A DNA stretch of 64,000 bases from Saccharibacillus alkalitolerans (GCF_011090185.1 NZ_JAAFGS010000012.1:31512-95511), one strand, 5' to 3'; counted from the first letter of the stretch, positions 53,326 to 62,690 are shown. Program-made: numbers and translations. Notes: generated from the sequence alone by a model not told the origin.

Positions 53326-54375
53326 TCAATCGTTCAGCAGATCGGCCGTATAACTTCCCCCGGCTTCGGCCGGATAAGTGACCGTACGGACGTCTCCTCT
53401 TGTTCCGTACACGGCGCCGCCGCGATCCAGCGTTTCCCGCTTGCCGGTATCCGGATGATACGCGACCGCTTCCGACAGACCCGAATCCGTTCCCGTCTCG
53501 CCGGGAGCGCTTCGGAAATAAATCAGCACGTTCGCTTCGGCATCGTAAGCCAGTTCGAACGTTTCGCCGCCCGCCGAATGATAATCCGTCACGAAACGGG
53601 GTTCGGCGCGGCCCGAGATTCCCGCCTGCGCCGTGTCGATCATCCAGATCCGCTCGTTTTTAAGCTGCGGCGCGCCTTCGACGTGAAGACTCGTCGCGTA
53701 TACGGCATAGCGGCCGGCTGCCCAGAGGTCGTCGATATACGGATGCCGGTACGGCTCTCCGTCCGTCAGCGGCAGTTCGAGCAGCTTAAGCGAGTCGGCC
53801 TCGCGCAGCTCCTGATTCTCCGTCCCGCTCAGATACAGCTTGAAAGGCGTCCGCGGACGATCGTCCATGCTCATGCCGTAGATCGTCTTCGCGCTGCCGG
53901 TCATGTCCGGCGCCGGCGTCCAGACGATCCCCTCGGTCGTGCGCACGGCGCGGGTCCATTCGCGGATTCGCGCGGCGGAATCGTCGTAAAAATATCGGCG
54001 CCCGCCGAATCGGAAAGCCGATACGCCGTCGGGCGGGACGATATCGTCCGTATGCGCGGCGGCTTCCGCGTTTTTCGCAGACTCGGACACTTCCGCCGCG
54101 GGAACCGTCCCTGCGCCTCCGTTATCCAGCGCCCCGTAGATCGCCAATCCGCCTCCCGTCAGCATCAGCAGGGCCGCCGCGGCCGCCGCGGTTCGCGCTG
54201 CTTTTTTGCCGCGCCGAGTTCTTCTTTTTGCCGCGGCGCCCTCTCCGTGCTCGCGGATCTCTCTCTCCACATTCTCCATCATTCGCTCCGTAAAAAGCTT
54301 GCCGCCGAACGGCCCCTCCCCCGCCCGCTTGTACCATGCCGGCTTCTCCGCTTCATTCCGTTTCCGCTCGTTCAT
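53326..54375 (-). CDS. Membrane protein, putative anti-sigma partner
   Basis: A 349-residue protein with a basic cytoplasmic N-terminus (1-58), one membrane helix (about 60-82), and a ~250-residue extracytoplasmic region with aromatic and Gly/Asp motifs suggestive of a beta-propeller-like or DUF fold (FRFGGRRYFYDD, YAVYATSLH). It overlaps the sigma stop by 4 nt (ATGA at 54372-54375), which fixes the start. No zinc-binding anti-sigma motif is visible, so the role is inferred from context. Confidence 0.75.
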   Translation of the reverse strand: MNERKRNEAEKPAWYKRAGEGPFGGKLFTERMMENVEREIREHGEGAAAKRRTRRGKKAARTAAAAAALLMLTGGGLAIYGALDNGGAGTVPAAEVSESAKNAEAAAHTDDIVPPDGVSAFRFGGRRYFYDDSAARIREWTRAVRTTEGIVWTPAPDMTGSAKTIYGMSMDDRPRTPFKLYLSGTENQELREADSLKLLELPLTDGEPYRHPYIDDLWAAGRYAVYATSLHVEGAPQLKNERIWMIDTAQAGISGRAEPRFVTDYHSAGGETFELAYDAEANVLIYFRSAPGETGTDSGLSEAVAYHPDTGKRETLDRGGAVYGTRGDVRTVTYPAEAGGSYTADLLND

Positions 54376-54887
54376 GACTCCCATCCTTTCAGCGCTTTGG
54401 CGACTTTGGCCCTTGCCCGGTGCAGCCTCGACTTGACCGTTCCTTCCGCGATTCCGAGCAGCTTCGCCGTTTCGGTTAGCGGCAGCCCGTGCTTGAGATC
54501 CAGAACCAGCACTTCCCGGTAGCGGTCCGGCAGCTTCATGACGGCGTTCCATATTTCTTCCCGATCGCTGCGGCGCATGTATTCGTCTTCCGCCGATTCC
54601 CGGCTTTTTCCGGGCGGATCGGCTTGAAGGCGCACGCGCCGGGCAAAGGCCGAACGTCTGCCGGTGAACGCCGTGTTGCGGACGATGGCCAGCAGCCAGG
54701 TCTTAACCCGGGCCTCCCCGCGAAAAGAATCCAGCGCTCCGTAGGCTTTCACAAAAGTATCCTGCGCGATGTCGTCGGCCAAGTCGCGGCTGCGCGTCAA
54801 AAAGTACGCGTAATGCCACACGTCGTCGCCGTAAGTTTCCATCATTCGGCGCAGCTCCGCGCTTCTCTCTTCCTGTCGTTCTCCCAC
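54372..54887 (-). CDS. ECF-type RNA polymerase sigma factor
   Basis: A 171-residue sigma-70 family protein. Region 2 is YGDDVWHYAYFLTRSRDLADD then DTFVKAYGALDSF and KTWLLAIVRN; region 4 is LPDRYREVLVLDLKHGLPL then ETAKLLGIAEGTVKSRLHRA. The start is GTG at 54887 with AGGAGG about 7 nt upstream. Paired with the overlapping membrane partner. Both ECF pairs in this window have the same layout but are only distantly alike. Confidence 0.93.
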   Translation of the reverse strand: MGERQEERSAELRRMMETYGDDVWHYAYFLTRSRDLADDIAQDTFVKAYGALDSFRGEARVKTWLLAIVRNTAFTGRRSAFARRVRLQADPPGKSRESAEDEYMRRSDREEIWNAVMKLPDRYREVLVLDLKHGLPLTETAKLLGIAEGTVKSRLHRARAKVAKALKGWES

Positions 54888-55012
54888 CCGTCTTCCTCCT
54901 CAACTCGATGCCGGCGGCCGACTCTCCGGCGATCGACCGGACGATCCTGCGCGGCAGCCGTACCGCTCTACGCCAATAAGACTGCGCAGCCGCCCGAAAG
55001 TTCCCGAAAACG

Positions 55013-55050
55013 CAAAAAAAACTTCGGCCGCCGCAATAGCGGGGCCGAAG
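55013..55050 (-). terminator. Intrinsic terminator after the 162-aa gene
   Basis: CTTCGGCC pairs with GGCCGAAG, followed by about eight Ts on the minus strand. Confidence 0.82.
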
Positions 55051-55084
55051 CGTATAGGCTATGAAAAGCGAACCGGCGCTTTCT

Positions 55085-55573
55085 TTAACTGCCGCTGCCC
55101 AGCAGCGGCTTAAAGCCGTCCTGCTGAAACTTATCGTAAGCTTCCATACTGATCGCCAAACTAACCTGGTGCAGTTCCGATTTCCATTCGATTTTGAAGG
55201 ACGAGCCTTCCCGGCTCATGAGCTGTTCAATGGAACGCTCCGCCAGCATCTCCATCGTCTCTCGGATTTTTTCCGGCGACATGTCGATCCGTGCTTTCTC
55301 GGCGTAAAAAGCCTGCAGCAGCTTCTGCTGAGCCTGCCGTTCTTCTTCCAGCTTCTCGGCCTGCTGCGCTTCCCGCTTTTTGCGTTCCGTCTCGCTCACC
55401 AACTCTTTTTCCCCGGTCGATTCGCCGTTTCCTTCAGTCTGCGTTTTTTTCAAACGGGGCGCCCCTTCGCTTTTCGGCGTTTGATCCGCGAGGTCCGGAT
55501 TCACGATGCCCGAAGTTCGGTACTCCGCCATCCAGCCTCCCGTGCTCCCCTTATCAAAAGATACCTTTTCCAA
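55085..55573 (-). CDS. Hypothetical coiled-coil protein, 162 aa
   Basis: No recognised family. Residues 1-40 are polar, 40-110 are highly charged and helical (Glu, Lys, Gln-rich, likely coiled coil), and the last ~60 form a small domain (SFKIEWKSELHQVSLAIS). The start is uncertain. AGGGGG sits 8 nt before a TTG at 55573, the best spacing; a GTG at 55582 lies too close to the same site. It has its own terminator, supporting a real gene. Confidence 0.62.
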   Translation of the reverse strand: MEKVSFDKGSTGGWMAEYRTSGIVNPDLADQTPKSEGAPRLKKTQTEGNGESTGEKELVSETERKKREAQQAEKLEEERQAQQKLLQAFYAEKARIDMSPEKIRETMEMLAERSIEQLMSREGSSFKIEWKSELHQVSLAISMEAYDKFQQDGFKPLLGSGS

Positions 55574-55582
55574 TTTGTACAC

Positions 55583-55904
55583 CCCCTGTGCCGAAGAATC
55601 GTGATGGCAGCCTAATATTACTATGTAATTAGACCCAATACATATGAGCCTTAATTCCTGTTTAACTTGCTTTTACAGCCTTTTTACCGCCTCCAAAAGT
55701 TTCATTTTTAATAAAACCCTGCTTCCTATTCGAGTTCCGGGTTGTTTTTAGCAGACTTATCATTACAAAATTGTTACTCATTAATCCGTCTGAAAACCTT
55801 GTTCCCCCGAAAAAAACCCGATATAGTCAGAACATGCGTCTGGAAAAAATCCATGCAAATCCGGCACCCGAAGCCGTTTATCGGAAAGGAATTTTACATA
55901 AAAA
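55583..55904. other. AT-rich divergent intergenic region
   Basis: About 320 bp, clearly richer in A and T than the surroundings, between the coiled-coil protein gene (-) and the flavoprotein gene (+). It should hold both promoters. I see no gene, RNA motif or repeat. Confidence 0.45.
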
Positions 55905-57860
55905 ATGCGTTTGAAAAACTGGAAAAAAGTCGTCGCTCTTTCCCTGGCCGCGGTCTTCGTACTGGGCATTGCCTGCTTTCTGCTTATCCGGCATTTGGAG
56001 CATACGAGGCTCGTCAATCACGGCGTTCCCGAAGCGCTCGTGCCCGTCGTCTCGACCGACATGATCTCCCAGCAGTATGACGTGATCGTCGCGGGCACCG
56101 ATCCGGAAGGCATCGCAGCCGCCATTTCCGCCGCTCGCAGCGGATTGAAGGTCCTTCTTGTCGACGGACACGACCGGACCATGCTCGGCGGCCTCATGAC
56201 GGTCGGCGGTTTGAACATGATCGATCTCAATTATTCGCCGAAGCAGCCCTTTTTCTTCCCGCAGCTGCGCGAAGCGAACTACCTGAACAAAGGGATTTTC
56301 CAGGAATGGTACAACCAGTTTGACGGCTCTTCGTTCGACGTGAACGTAGCCGCCAACCTATTCTATAAAATGGTCAAAGCCGAGCCCAATATCGACCTGG
56401 TCATGGAGACCCGGGCAATGACGCCGCTCACCGACACGCGCGACGGGCGCCGCATCGTGACGGGCATGAATCTGACGCTGAAAGACGGCTCGGAGCGCAA
56501 AGCGCTCGCCTCCGCCGTCATCGACGCGACCCAGAACGCGGACGTGGCGGCCGAAGCCGGAGCCGAATTCACGCTGGGACGCGAGGATATCGGCGACACG
56601 AACAGCGTCATGGCTTCCACGCTCGTGTTCCGCATGAAGGGCATGACCCAGGAAATTTGGGAAAAGCTCGGCAAGCACGACGATACCGGCATCGACCGGA
56701 TGAGCGTGTGGGGTTACAAGGAAGCGGGCGAATATCAATCCGACGATCCGACGAAAGTGCGCATGCGCGGATTGAATATCGGGCGTCAGAACGACGGCAC
56801 CATCCTCATCAATTCGATGCAGCTGTTCGGCGTCGACCCGCTCGATCCGGAATCGATCAAACGGGGCATCGAGGTCGGCACGGCGGAAGCGCCGAAGATC
56901 GTCGACTTCCTCAAGAAGCGGTTCCCGGAGATGGCGCCGCTCGAATACGACGGCGTGGCGACGGAGCTGTATCTGCGCGAATCCCGCCATCTCAAAGCCG
57001 AATACCGACTGACGCTGGCGGACGTCATGGAGAACCGCTCGCACTGGGACGACGTGGCCTACGGTTCGTATCCGGTCGATATCCAGAGCACGAGCGACGG
57101 CCGGATCGGCACCGTGCTGATGAAGCCGTCCCAATACGGCGTGCCGTTCCGCTCGCTCGTGCCGCGCACCGTCGACGGCCTGCTCGTCGTCGGGCGCTCG
57201 GCCGGCTTCGATACCGTTCCGCACGGAAGCGCGCGGACCATCCCTGTCGGAATGGCGGCCGCCGAAGCGGCGGGAGCCGCGGTCAAGCTCGCGCTGGATG
57301 CGGACATGAGCCTGCGCGAATTCTCCGGCTCGGAAGAGCAGATCAAGGCGCTGCAGAAAAAGCTGCGCAAGCAGGGCATGGATCTGTCCCGGCCGGATCT
57401 GCCGGAACCGGAATACATGAAGCATAAGGATTACCGCGGCATGCTGGTCGCCGCCAATATGTATCTGACGTCGGGCGGGTACGAGAACGACGGCTGGGGA
57501 CTTGACGGAGAAGCCAACGTCCAGCGCTTCTTCAACGCGATGCGCGCGGTTCGTTCGCTGCACCCGGACTTCTTCCCGGGCGAAATGCAGGGCGCTCTGG
57601 CCGGCATCGCAGATCCCGCGAAACAGGATCTGTCGCTGGAAGCGGCCGGCGCTCTGATCGCCAGCGCCATGGATCTGCCCGTGCCGGAAGGCGGCGCCCT
57701 GGAGACGCTTGTCGCCGACGGATGGCTGCGCCAGGAGACGCTGAACCTCATCGGCGACGAAAACAAGCTGACCAACGGCGATTATTACTCGCTGATCGGC
57801 GACCTTTCTCGTCACTTCCTGACGCCGGAGAACCCGGAGAACGAAGTGACCGCCGAATAA
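55905..57860 (+). CDS. Membrane-anchored FAD-dependent oxidoreductase
   Basis: A 651-residue protein. An N-terminal helix (about 8-29, no cleavage site apparent) should anchor it. The FAD domain begins YDVIVAGTDPEGIAAAISAARSG (58-80, with the dinucleotide GxDPxGxAAA form) and ends TVDGLLVVGRSAG...GSARTIPVGMAAAEA near 430-460. This matches the FAD_oxidored group. The C-terminal ~190 residues are an additional helical domain. Substrate unknown. AAGGAA lies about 13 nt before the ATG. Single gene. Confidence 0.85.
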   Translation: MRLKNWKKVVALSLAAVFVLGIACFLLIRHLEHTRLVNHGVPEALVPVVSTDMISQQYDVIVAGTDPEGIAAAISAARSGLKVLLVDGHDRTMLGGLMTVGGLNMIDLNYSPKQPFFFPQLREANYLNKGIFQEWYNQFDGSSFDVNVAANLFYKMVKAEPNIDLVMETRAMTPLTDTRDGRRIVTGMNLTLKDGSERKALASAVIDATQNADVAAEAGAEFTLGREDIGDTNSVMASTLVFRMKGMTQEIWEKLGKHDDTGIDRMSVWGYKEAGEYQSDDPTKVRMRGLNIGRQNDGTILINSMQLFGVDPLDPESIKRGIEVGTAEAPKIVDFLKKRFPEMAPLEYDGVATELYLRESRHLKAEYRLTLADVMENRSHWDDVAYGSYPVDIQSTSDGRIGTVLMKPSQYGVPFRSLVPRTVDGLLVVGRSAGFDTVPHGSARTIPVGMAAAEAAGAAVKLALDADMSLREFSGSEEQIKALQKKLRKQGMDLSRPDLPEPEYMKHKDYRGMLVAANMYLTSGGYENDGWGLDGEANVQRFFNAMRAVRSLHPDFFPGEMQGALAGIADPAKQDLSLEAAGALIASAMDLPVPEGGALETLVADGWLRQETLNLIGDENKLTNGDYYSLIGDLSRHFLTPENPENEVTAE

Positions 57861-57911
57861 GTTTCCCGGCGATCTGCGCGGGCCGGAAATCGTTAAACAA
57901 AAAAAGCTGAA

Positions 57912-57945
57912 AAGAGCCTGAACCGTTAAAACGGTTCAGGCTCTT
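57912..57945 (+). terminator. Terminator hairpin after the flavoprotein gene
   Basis: AAGAGCCTGAACCGT pairs with ACGGTTCAGGCTCTT around TAAA. The central 26 bp recur exactly at 58143. Confidence 0.75.
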
Positions 57946-57951
57946 CAATGG

Positions 57952-58141
57952 GCCTTGAAAGTCTGATCCCGAGTGAAGATAGGAGGCAGGGGGAGAAATT
58001 CAGTGGAGGAGCGCTAGCGTTCGCCTTTGAAATCGAGAAAATCCCGCTAAAATTTGATCTCTTTTCTCGATTTCAACACGCGACCGGAACGAATTTCTCC
58101 CGCAGCCCTTGGGCTTCTATAAGGGATAGGACTTTCAAGGC
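57952..58141. repeat. 190-bp imperfect palindromic element (MITE-like)
   Basis: GCCTTGAAAGTC (57952-57963) is inverted exactly at 58130-58141. Going inward, AAGATAGG/CTTCTAT, GGGAGAAATTC/GAATTTCTCCC and TTGAAATCGAGAAAA (58027-58041)/TTTTCTCGATTTCAA (58062-58076) are also inverted. The whole could fold into one long hairpin. No convincing ORF. Confidence 0.7.
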
Positions 58142-58142
58142 A

Positions 58143-58174
58143 GCCTGAACCGTTAAAACGGTTCAGGCTTTTTT
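58143..58174 (+). terminator. Second copy of the terminator-like hairpin
   Basis: GCCTGAACCGT pairs with ACGGTTCAGGC around TAAA, then TTTTTT. Identical core to the hairpin at 57912, so the palindromic element is bracketed by direct repeats. Confidence 0.75.
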
Positions 58175-58184
58175 AGCTGGCTCC

Positions 58185-58559
58185 TCAATATCTCTTTATC
58201 GCCGCATGCAAATCCGCCAGCAGCCTGCCCGCTTCCACGATGGCCGAGTCGCTGTTGTTATAGAAAATGGCCGCTTTTACTCCGTCCTGCTCCAGCTTCG
58301 GCAGGATTTTCTCCATGAAAGCCTGCAAATCGAGCGGGCGGCCGGAATAACCGGCCCATTCGTCGACCGCGCAGTGCAGCGCGAATTCGCTTTTGGGCCA
58401 GAGCGGCAGCAGAACCGTTCCGGCCGCATCGCTTGTCATGGCCCAGCCGTCTTGATACAGCCCCCAGAGCATTTCGGTGTCCACCGTTTTTTTGATGAAA
58501 TATTCATAGCGCAGGTCGGCGGGCCGACCGACGATCGCGTTAAATTCCTTCAGATTCAT
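58185..58559 (-). CDS. DUF2750-like protein
   Basis: A 124-residue small soluble protein. RYEYFIKKTVDTEMLWGLYQDGWAM (family-like; within 15-45), LPLWPKSEFALHCA and a closing LLADLHAAI fit the DUF2750/immunity-like group. Function not established; some relatives sit with toxin or contact systems, but none is near here. GGGAGG precedes the ATG at 58559. Single gene. Confidence 0.75.
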   Translation of the reverse strand: MNLKEFNAIVGRPADLRYEYFIKKTVDTEMLWGLYQDGWAMTSDAAGTVLLPLWPKSEFALHCAVDEWAGYSGRPLDLQAFMEKILPKLEQDGVKAAIFYNNSDSAIVEAGRLLADLHAAIKRY

Positions 58560-58647
58560 AAGAGCCTCCCGTATGGACGAACGCCGCGGCATACGGCGGC
58601 GATTCGATATCTATTCTAATCATTTAACCATACGGGCGAAAAAAATG

Positions 58648-60534
58648 TCAGTCGGACGTCGTCGTCGATTCGAACTGTCCCCGGACCAACTTTCGGTAAA
58701 AAGCATGCGAAGCCAGCAGTTCTTCATGCGTGCCCTGCCCGGTGGCGCGTCCGCCTTCGATTACGATCAGCTTGTCCGCTCCGCGCACGGTGGAGAGACG
58801 ATGGGCGATGACCAGCGTCGTCCGGCCTCGCATCAGCGTATCGAGCGCCTGCTGAACCAGGCCTTCCGAAGCGCTGTCCAGATGCGCGGTCGCTTCGTCC
58901 AGCAGCAGAATGTCGGGATCGCGCAGAATCGCGCGGGCGATCGCCAAGCGCTGCCGCTGGCCGCCGGACAGCTTGACGCCGCGCTCGCCGGCCTGCGTTT
59001 CCAGTCCCTGCGGCAGAGAGGCGACGAATTCCGCCAGATTCGCCAGACAAACCGCTTCCTCGACTTCCGCGTCCTTCGCGCCGGCCAGGCCGTAAGTCAG
59101 GTTCTCACGGATCGTTCCCGCCATGACCGGACTCTCCTGCGACACGTAAGCGATCCGTCCGCGCCAATCGCGCAGCGGGATGCCGGCCGCTTCTTCAGCG
59201 CCGTAGAGCAGACGTCCTTCGAGCGGCTCATAGAAGCGCTCGATCAGCGAAAAGATCGTCGTCTTGCCGGCGCCGCTCGGCCCCACGAACGCCGTCGTCT
59301 GCCCCGCTTCGGCGGTAAAGCTCAAGTCCTGCAGAATCGGCTTGTCGGCCGAGTACCCGAAGCTTACGTTATCGAAGATCAGCGGCAGCTGAACGCCCCG
59401 GCCGCCCGGCCGCCCTTCTTCCGCGGGCTCCCGTTCCTCGGGCGCAAGCTCCTCGGGCGCAAGCTCCATGATTTCCCGGATCCGCTCCGTCGCGCCGAGC
59501 GCTTTCTGGAACTGCGTGAAGAACGTCGCGAGCTGCGTGAACGGGACGACGATCTGGAACATGTACAGGATGATGGCCACCAGAGCGCCGGCCGTGAGAG
59601 CGCCCCTGGCCACCTGCGCGCCTCCGTAGCCGATCAGCGCAACCAGAATCAGCAGCATGATCGTCATCATCAGCGGCGACACGATCGCCTGGATCCGCGC
59701 TTCGCGCAGGCCGAACCGGAACAGTCCGGCAATGCGCTTCTCCCCCTGAACCCGCTCAGCCGGTTCGGCCAACGAAGCTTTGACCAGCCGGATATCGGCC
59801 AGCACTCGTCCGAGATCGCCCTGGAATTCGGCGGTCTCCTGCTGCGCGTCGCGCGAGATCGCGTACATGCGGCGGCCGATCGGCCACAGCAGCAGCATGG
59901 CGCCCGGGATGGCGAGCAGCGCGAACAGCGTCATTTTCCAATCGATCGTCAGCAGGATAATGACCGAACCGACGATCGACACGATGCCGGACAGGAACGA
60001 AATGACCTGTCCCGTAATAAAGTCGCGCACGATATTCGTATCGTTCGTCACGCGGCTCATCGTCTCCCCCGACGTGCTGCGATCGAAGAAAGAGACCGGC
60101 AGCCGCAGCACCCTCCGCCAGAGATCGCGACGCAGCCCCGACACGATATACTGCCCGACGTAAGACATCGTATAGATCGCAAGGCCAGACATCAGCGCCT
60201 GGGCGAGAAACGCGGCGGCCAGCAGCGCGATCGTCCGCCCCGTCAGATTTTCCATCGAAAATCCGTCCACCAGCCGGCTCGTCAGCAGCGGAATCGCCAG
60301 CGTGAACACCGTCTCGAACAGCCCCAGCACGACGGCGGCCGCGATCAGCCAGCCTTTCGGCAGATACTTCGCGACCAGCTTCCAAAATGAACCCCAACTC
60401 GGGGCAGGGCCGGCGGCAGCTTTCGTTTCCGCACCTGTTTCGCTCGCCTGCGGGCCTCGCCTATCGTTCGTCTCGTTCGTTTCGATCGGAATCTCCCCCG
60501 TTCTTCGCGTTTTCTTTTTCCGGCTGTGCCTCAT
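58648..60534 (-). CDS. ABC exporter half-transporter (BmrA/LmrA-like)
   Basis: A 628-residue protein with six membrane helices (about 60-330) fused to a nucleotide-binding domain: Walker A GPSGAGKT, signature LSGGQRQR and Walker B ILLLDEAT, with His-loop AHRLS. Probably a homodimeric drug or lipid exporter. A polar N-terminal extension (1-45) precedes helix 1. The ATG at 60534 lies inside the end of the MerR gene (74-nt overlap); no alternative start exists further in. Controlled by the MerR protein upstream. Confidence 0.93.
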   Translation of the reverse strand: MRHSRKKKTRRTGEIPIETNETNDRRGPQASETGAETKAAAGPAPSWGSFWKLVAKYLPKGWLIAAAVVLGLFETVFTLAIPLLTSRLVDGFSMENLTGRTIALLAAAFLAQALMSGLAIYTMSYVGQYIVSGLRRDLWRRVLRLPVSFFDRSTSGETMSRVTNDTNIVRDFITGQVISFLSGIVSIVGSVIILLTIDWKMTLFALLAIPGAMLLLWPIGRRMYAISRDAQQETAEFQGDLGRVLADIRLVKASLAEPAERVQGEKRIAGLFRFGLREARIQAIVSPLMMTIMLLILVALIGYGGAQVARGALTAGALVAIILYMFQIVVPFTQLATFFTQFQKALGATERIREIMELAPEELAPEEREPAEEGRPGGRGVQLPLIFDNVSFGYSADKPILQDLSFTAEAGQTTAFVGPSGAGKTTIFSLIERFYEPLEGRLLYGAEEAAGIPLRDWRGRIAYVSQESPVMAGTIRENLTYGLAGAKDAEVEEAVCLANLAEFVASLPQGLETQAGERGVKLSGGQRQRLAIARAILRDPDILLLDEATAHLDSASEGLVQQALDTLMRGRTTLVIAHRLSTVRGADKLIVIEGGRATGQGTHEELLASHAFYRKLVRGQFESTTTSD

Positions 60535-61327
60535 GCTCCGTCCTGCCGCTCTCCGCTTCGGCAGCCGCCTCCCACATCCGTTCGATATACCGTTCTTCTT
60601 CGGCCGTGAACATGACCGGGAGCTGGAACGAGTACGGCGGCTCCAGTCTGCCGAACGCTTCCAAGTCGGCCATCTCCGCCTCGGTCAGCGGAAAGCCGAT
60701 CCGGCTCAGCATCCCTTCTTCGAGACGGCGCGTCAGGTCGGCGACGAACCGCTGCACCTCGGTATCGTCCGGCGGCCGCCCTTCGCGCATCAGCTTTTTG
60801 AGCCGGGAAATCCAGCGTACCGCTTCCTGCTCGATTCTGCGCCAATTGTCCAGCCCGCCTTCTTCCGGCAGAAACTTCTCCATCAGGGAAGGCGGGAATT
60901 TCTCCTCCATCCAGCGCCTCTGCTCTTTCTCCGTCGCGACCGAGCGGATCAGGAGCAGCAGCACGCTCGGCTCCCATTCCCCTTCGCCGTCCCCCGTCAG
61001 CTCGAGCGTATAATCCAGCGTATGCAGCATGCGGTCGAGCTGCTCTTTCTTCTCCCGCAGCAGCTTCGCCTGATGCTCGAGCGAGCGCCGCAGCTCGCCT
61101 TCGTCGGCTTCCAGTTCCTGCGCGATCCGCTCCAGCGGATAGTCCAGAAACTTGAGCGTCAGTATCTGCTGCAGCCGGATCAGGTCGCGGTCCGTGTACA
61201 GGCGATGCCCCTGATCGTTATAGCCGGACGGCTGCAGCAGCCCTTTTTGATGGTAAAAACGCAGCGTGCGTTCGGTAACGCCCGTCAGCTTGGCAAAAGC
61301 GCCTACCGTATAGGTTCGGTTGTCGAT
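60461..61327 (-). CDS. MerR-family regulator (TipA/BmrR-like) with non-AUG or frameshifted start
   Basis: A ~288-residue regulator. The MerR DNA-binding domain is complete in this frame: TYTVGAFAKLTGVTERTLRFY, QKGLLQPSGYN, HRLYTDRDLIRLQQI; a coiled coil and a ~170-residue helical effector domain follow. But no ATG, GTG or TTG exists in frame before Met near 61030. The best in-frame candidate is ATC at 61327, 9 nt after AAGGAGG; an ATG at 61334 is out of frame. A 7-nt near-duplication (GACAATC/GACAACC) just there could be a frameshift. It overlaps the exporter gene by 74 nt. Confidence 0.82.
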   Translation of the reverse strand: MDNRTYTVGAFAKLTGVTERTLRFYHQKGLLQPSGYNDQGHRLYTDRDLIRLQQILTLKFLDYPLERIAQELEADEGELRRSLEHQAKLLREKKEQLDRMLHTLDYTLELTGDGEGEWEPSVLLLLIRSVATEKEQRRWMEEKFPPSLMEKFLPEEGGLDNWRRIEQEAVRWISRLKKLMREGRPPDDTEVQRFVADLTRRLEEGMLSRIGFPLTEAEMADLEAFGRLEPPYSFQLPVMFTAEEERYIERMWEAAAEAESGRTEHEAQPEKENAKNGGDSDRNERDER

Positions 61328-61357
61328 TGTCCATGCCCTCCTTCCCTTAATGGTTTC

Positions 61358-61388
61358 AGTATAGGGGTTGACGTTGCGTCATGCGCAA
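61358..61388 (-). promoter_or_regulatory. MerR-type promoter with 19-bp spacer and dyad operator
   Basis: TTGCGC (-35, 61383-61388) and TATACT (-10, 61358-61363) are 19 bp apart, the stretched spacing MerR regulators act on. The dyad TGACG-CAA-CGTCA (61369-61381) lies within the spacer. It indicates ligand-activated autoregulation of the MerR-exporter pair. Confidence 0.85.
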
Positions 61389-61494
61389 GCGGCGATTTCG
61401 AGCTTATGGGGATTTCGGCGCGATTCCGGTTAAAAGATAATGTTTCGAGCTTTTGCAATCCATCCGGAATCAACCAAGGAGGCGCAAGCAGACC

Positions 61495-62469
61495 ATGAGC
61501 ATGAATTACAGGACGCTTGGCAAAACGGGATTGAACGTATCGGAGATCGGCTACGGAGCCTGGGGCATCGGCAACACGGGCTGGCGCGGCGCGGAAGACG
61601 AAGAATCTTTGAAAGCGTTACATCGTTCCATCGATCTGGGACTGAACTTTATCGACACCGCGCTCGGTTACGGAGACGGCCACAGCGAGAAGCTGGTTGG
61701 ACAGGTGATGCGCGAGCGTTCCGAGACCGTCTACGTCGCATCGAAAATTCCGCCGAAAAACGGCCAATGGCCGGCGCGAGCCGGCGTGCCTTCCGACGAG
61801 ACGTTTACCGCCGAGCACGTGATCTCGTCGACCGAGACCAGCCTGCGCAATCTGGGATTGGACACGATCGACGTGCAGCAGTTCCACGTCTGGTCGGACG
61901 AATGGGTCGGCCAAGGGGATTGGCTCGATGGCGTGCAAAAGCTGAAAGAGCAGGGCAAAATCCGCCACTTCGGCGTCTCGATCAACGACTATCAGCCGGC
62001 CAACGCGGTCAAGCTGATCGAGAGCGGCGTCGTGGACACGGTGCAGGTCATCTACAATATTTTCGAACAGGCGCCGGAAGACGAGCTGCTGCCCGCCTGC
62101 CTGGAGCATAACGTCGGCGTGATCGTGCGCGTGGCGCTCGACGAAGGCGGCCTGACGGGCAGCATCAAGCCGGAGACCGAGTTTGCCGAAGACGACTTCC
62201 GCAGCCGCTACTTCCGCGGCGACCGCAAGCGCGAAGTATTCGAGCGGGTGCAGAGAATCACGCAGGATCTCGGCATCGCGGACGACGCGATCGCCGAAAC
62301 GGCGCTGCGCTACGTGCTGAGCCATCCGGCCGTTTCCACCGTCATTCCCGGCATGCGTTCGATCCGCAACGTCGAGCGCAACATGCGGATCGGCGACGGG
62401 CAGGGACTGCGGAAAGAACAGATTGAGAAATTGAAGGCGCATCGTTGGGAACGGAATTTTTATTCGTGA
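61495..62469 (+). CDS. Aldo/keto reductase
   Basis: A 324-residue NADPH-dependent oxidoreductase. Catalytic tetrad Asp54 and Tyr59 (FIDTALGYG), Lys84 (VASK) and His131 (QQFHVW). C-terminal NADP-binding part with [15 protein letters not shown]. The substrate is unknown. AGGAGG lies about 12 nt before the ATG at 61495. Divergent from the MerR gene across about 170 bp. Confidence 0.93.
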   Translation: MSMNYRTLGKTGLNVSEIGYGAWGIGNTGWRGAEDEESLKALHRSIDLGLNFIDTALGYGDGHSEKLVGQVMRERSETVYVASKIPPKNGQWPARAGVPSDETFTAEHVISSTETSLRNLGLDTIDVQQFHVWSDEWVGQGDWLDGVQKLKEQGKIRHFGVSINDYQPANAVKLIESGVVDTVQVIYNIFEQAPEDELLPACLEHNVGVIVRVALDEGGLTGSIKPETEFAEDDFRSRYFRGDRKREVFERVQRITQDLGIADDAIAETALRYVLSHPAVSTVIPGMRSIRNVERNMRIGDGQGLRKEQIEKLKAHRWERNFYS

Positions 62470-62499
62470 CCCGAATTCATTCGTAACCCGAAATAGACG

Positions 62500-62551
62500 C
62501 AGCCCGCTTCCGGAACGGCCGAGTGCCGCCCCCGGAAGTGGGCTGTTTGTG
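62500..62551 (+). terminator. Intrinsic terminator after the aldo/keto reductase gene
   Basis: AGCCCGCTTCCGG pairs with CCGGAAGTGGGCT, followed by GTTTGTGT. Confidence 0.75.
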
Positions 62552-62690
62552 TGAAGAACGGAGCGTCTTCATCCCCCTCCCCTTTTCATACCCTTAATTA
62601 TTCCGTCTATTTCGAAAGAGATCGCCAAATCATTAAGCAAGTCGATTTCACACTTTCGAACTAAAAGATCAAAATCGACAAGTAAACGAT

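Noticed and set aside
57948..58148. A 66-codon open frame inside the palindromic element.
   Set aside because: No ribosome site, no plausible protein, and the sequence is explained by the inverted repeat.
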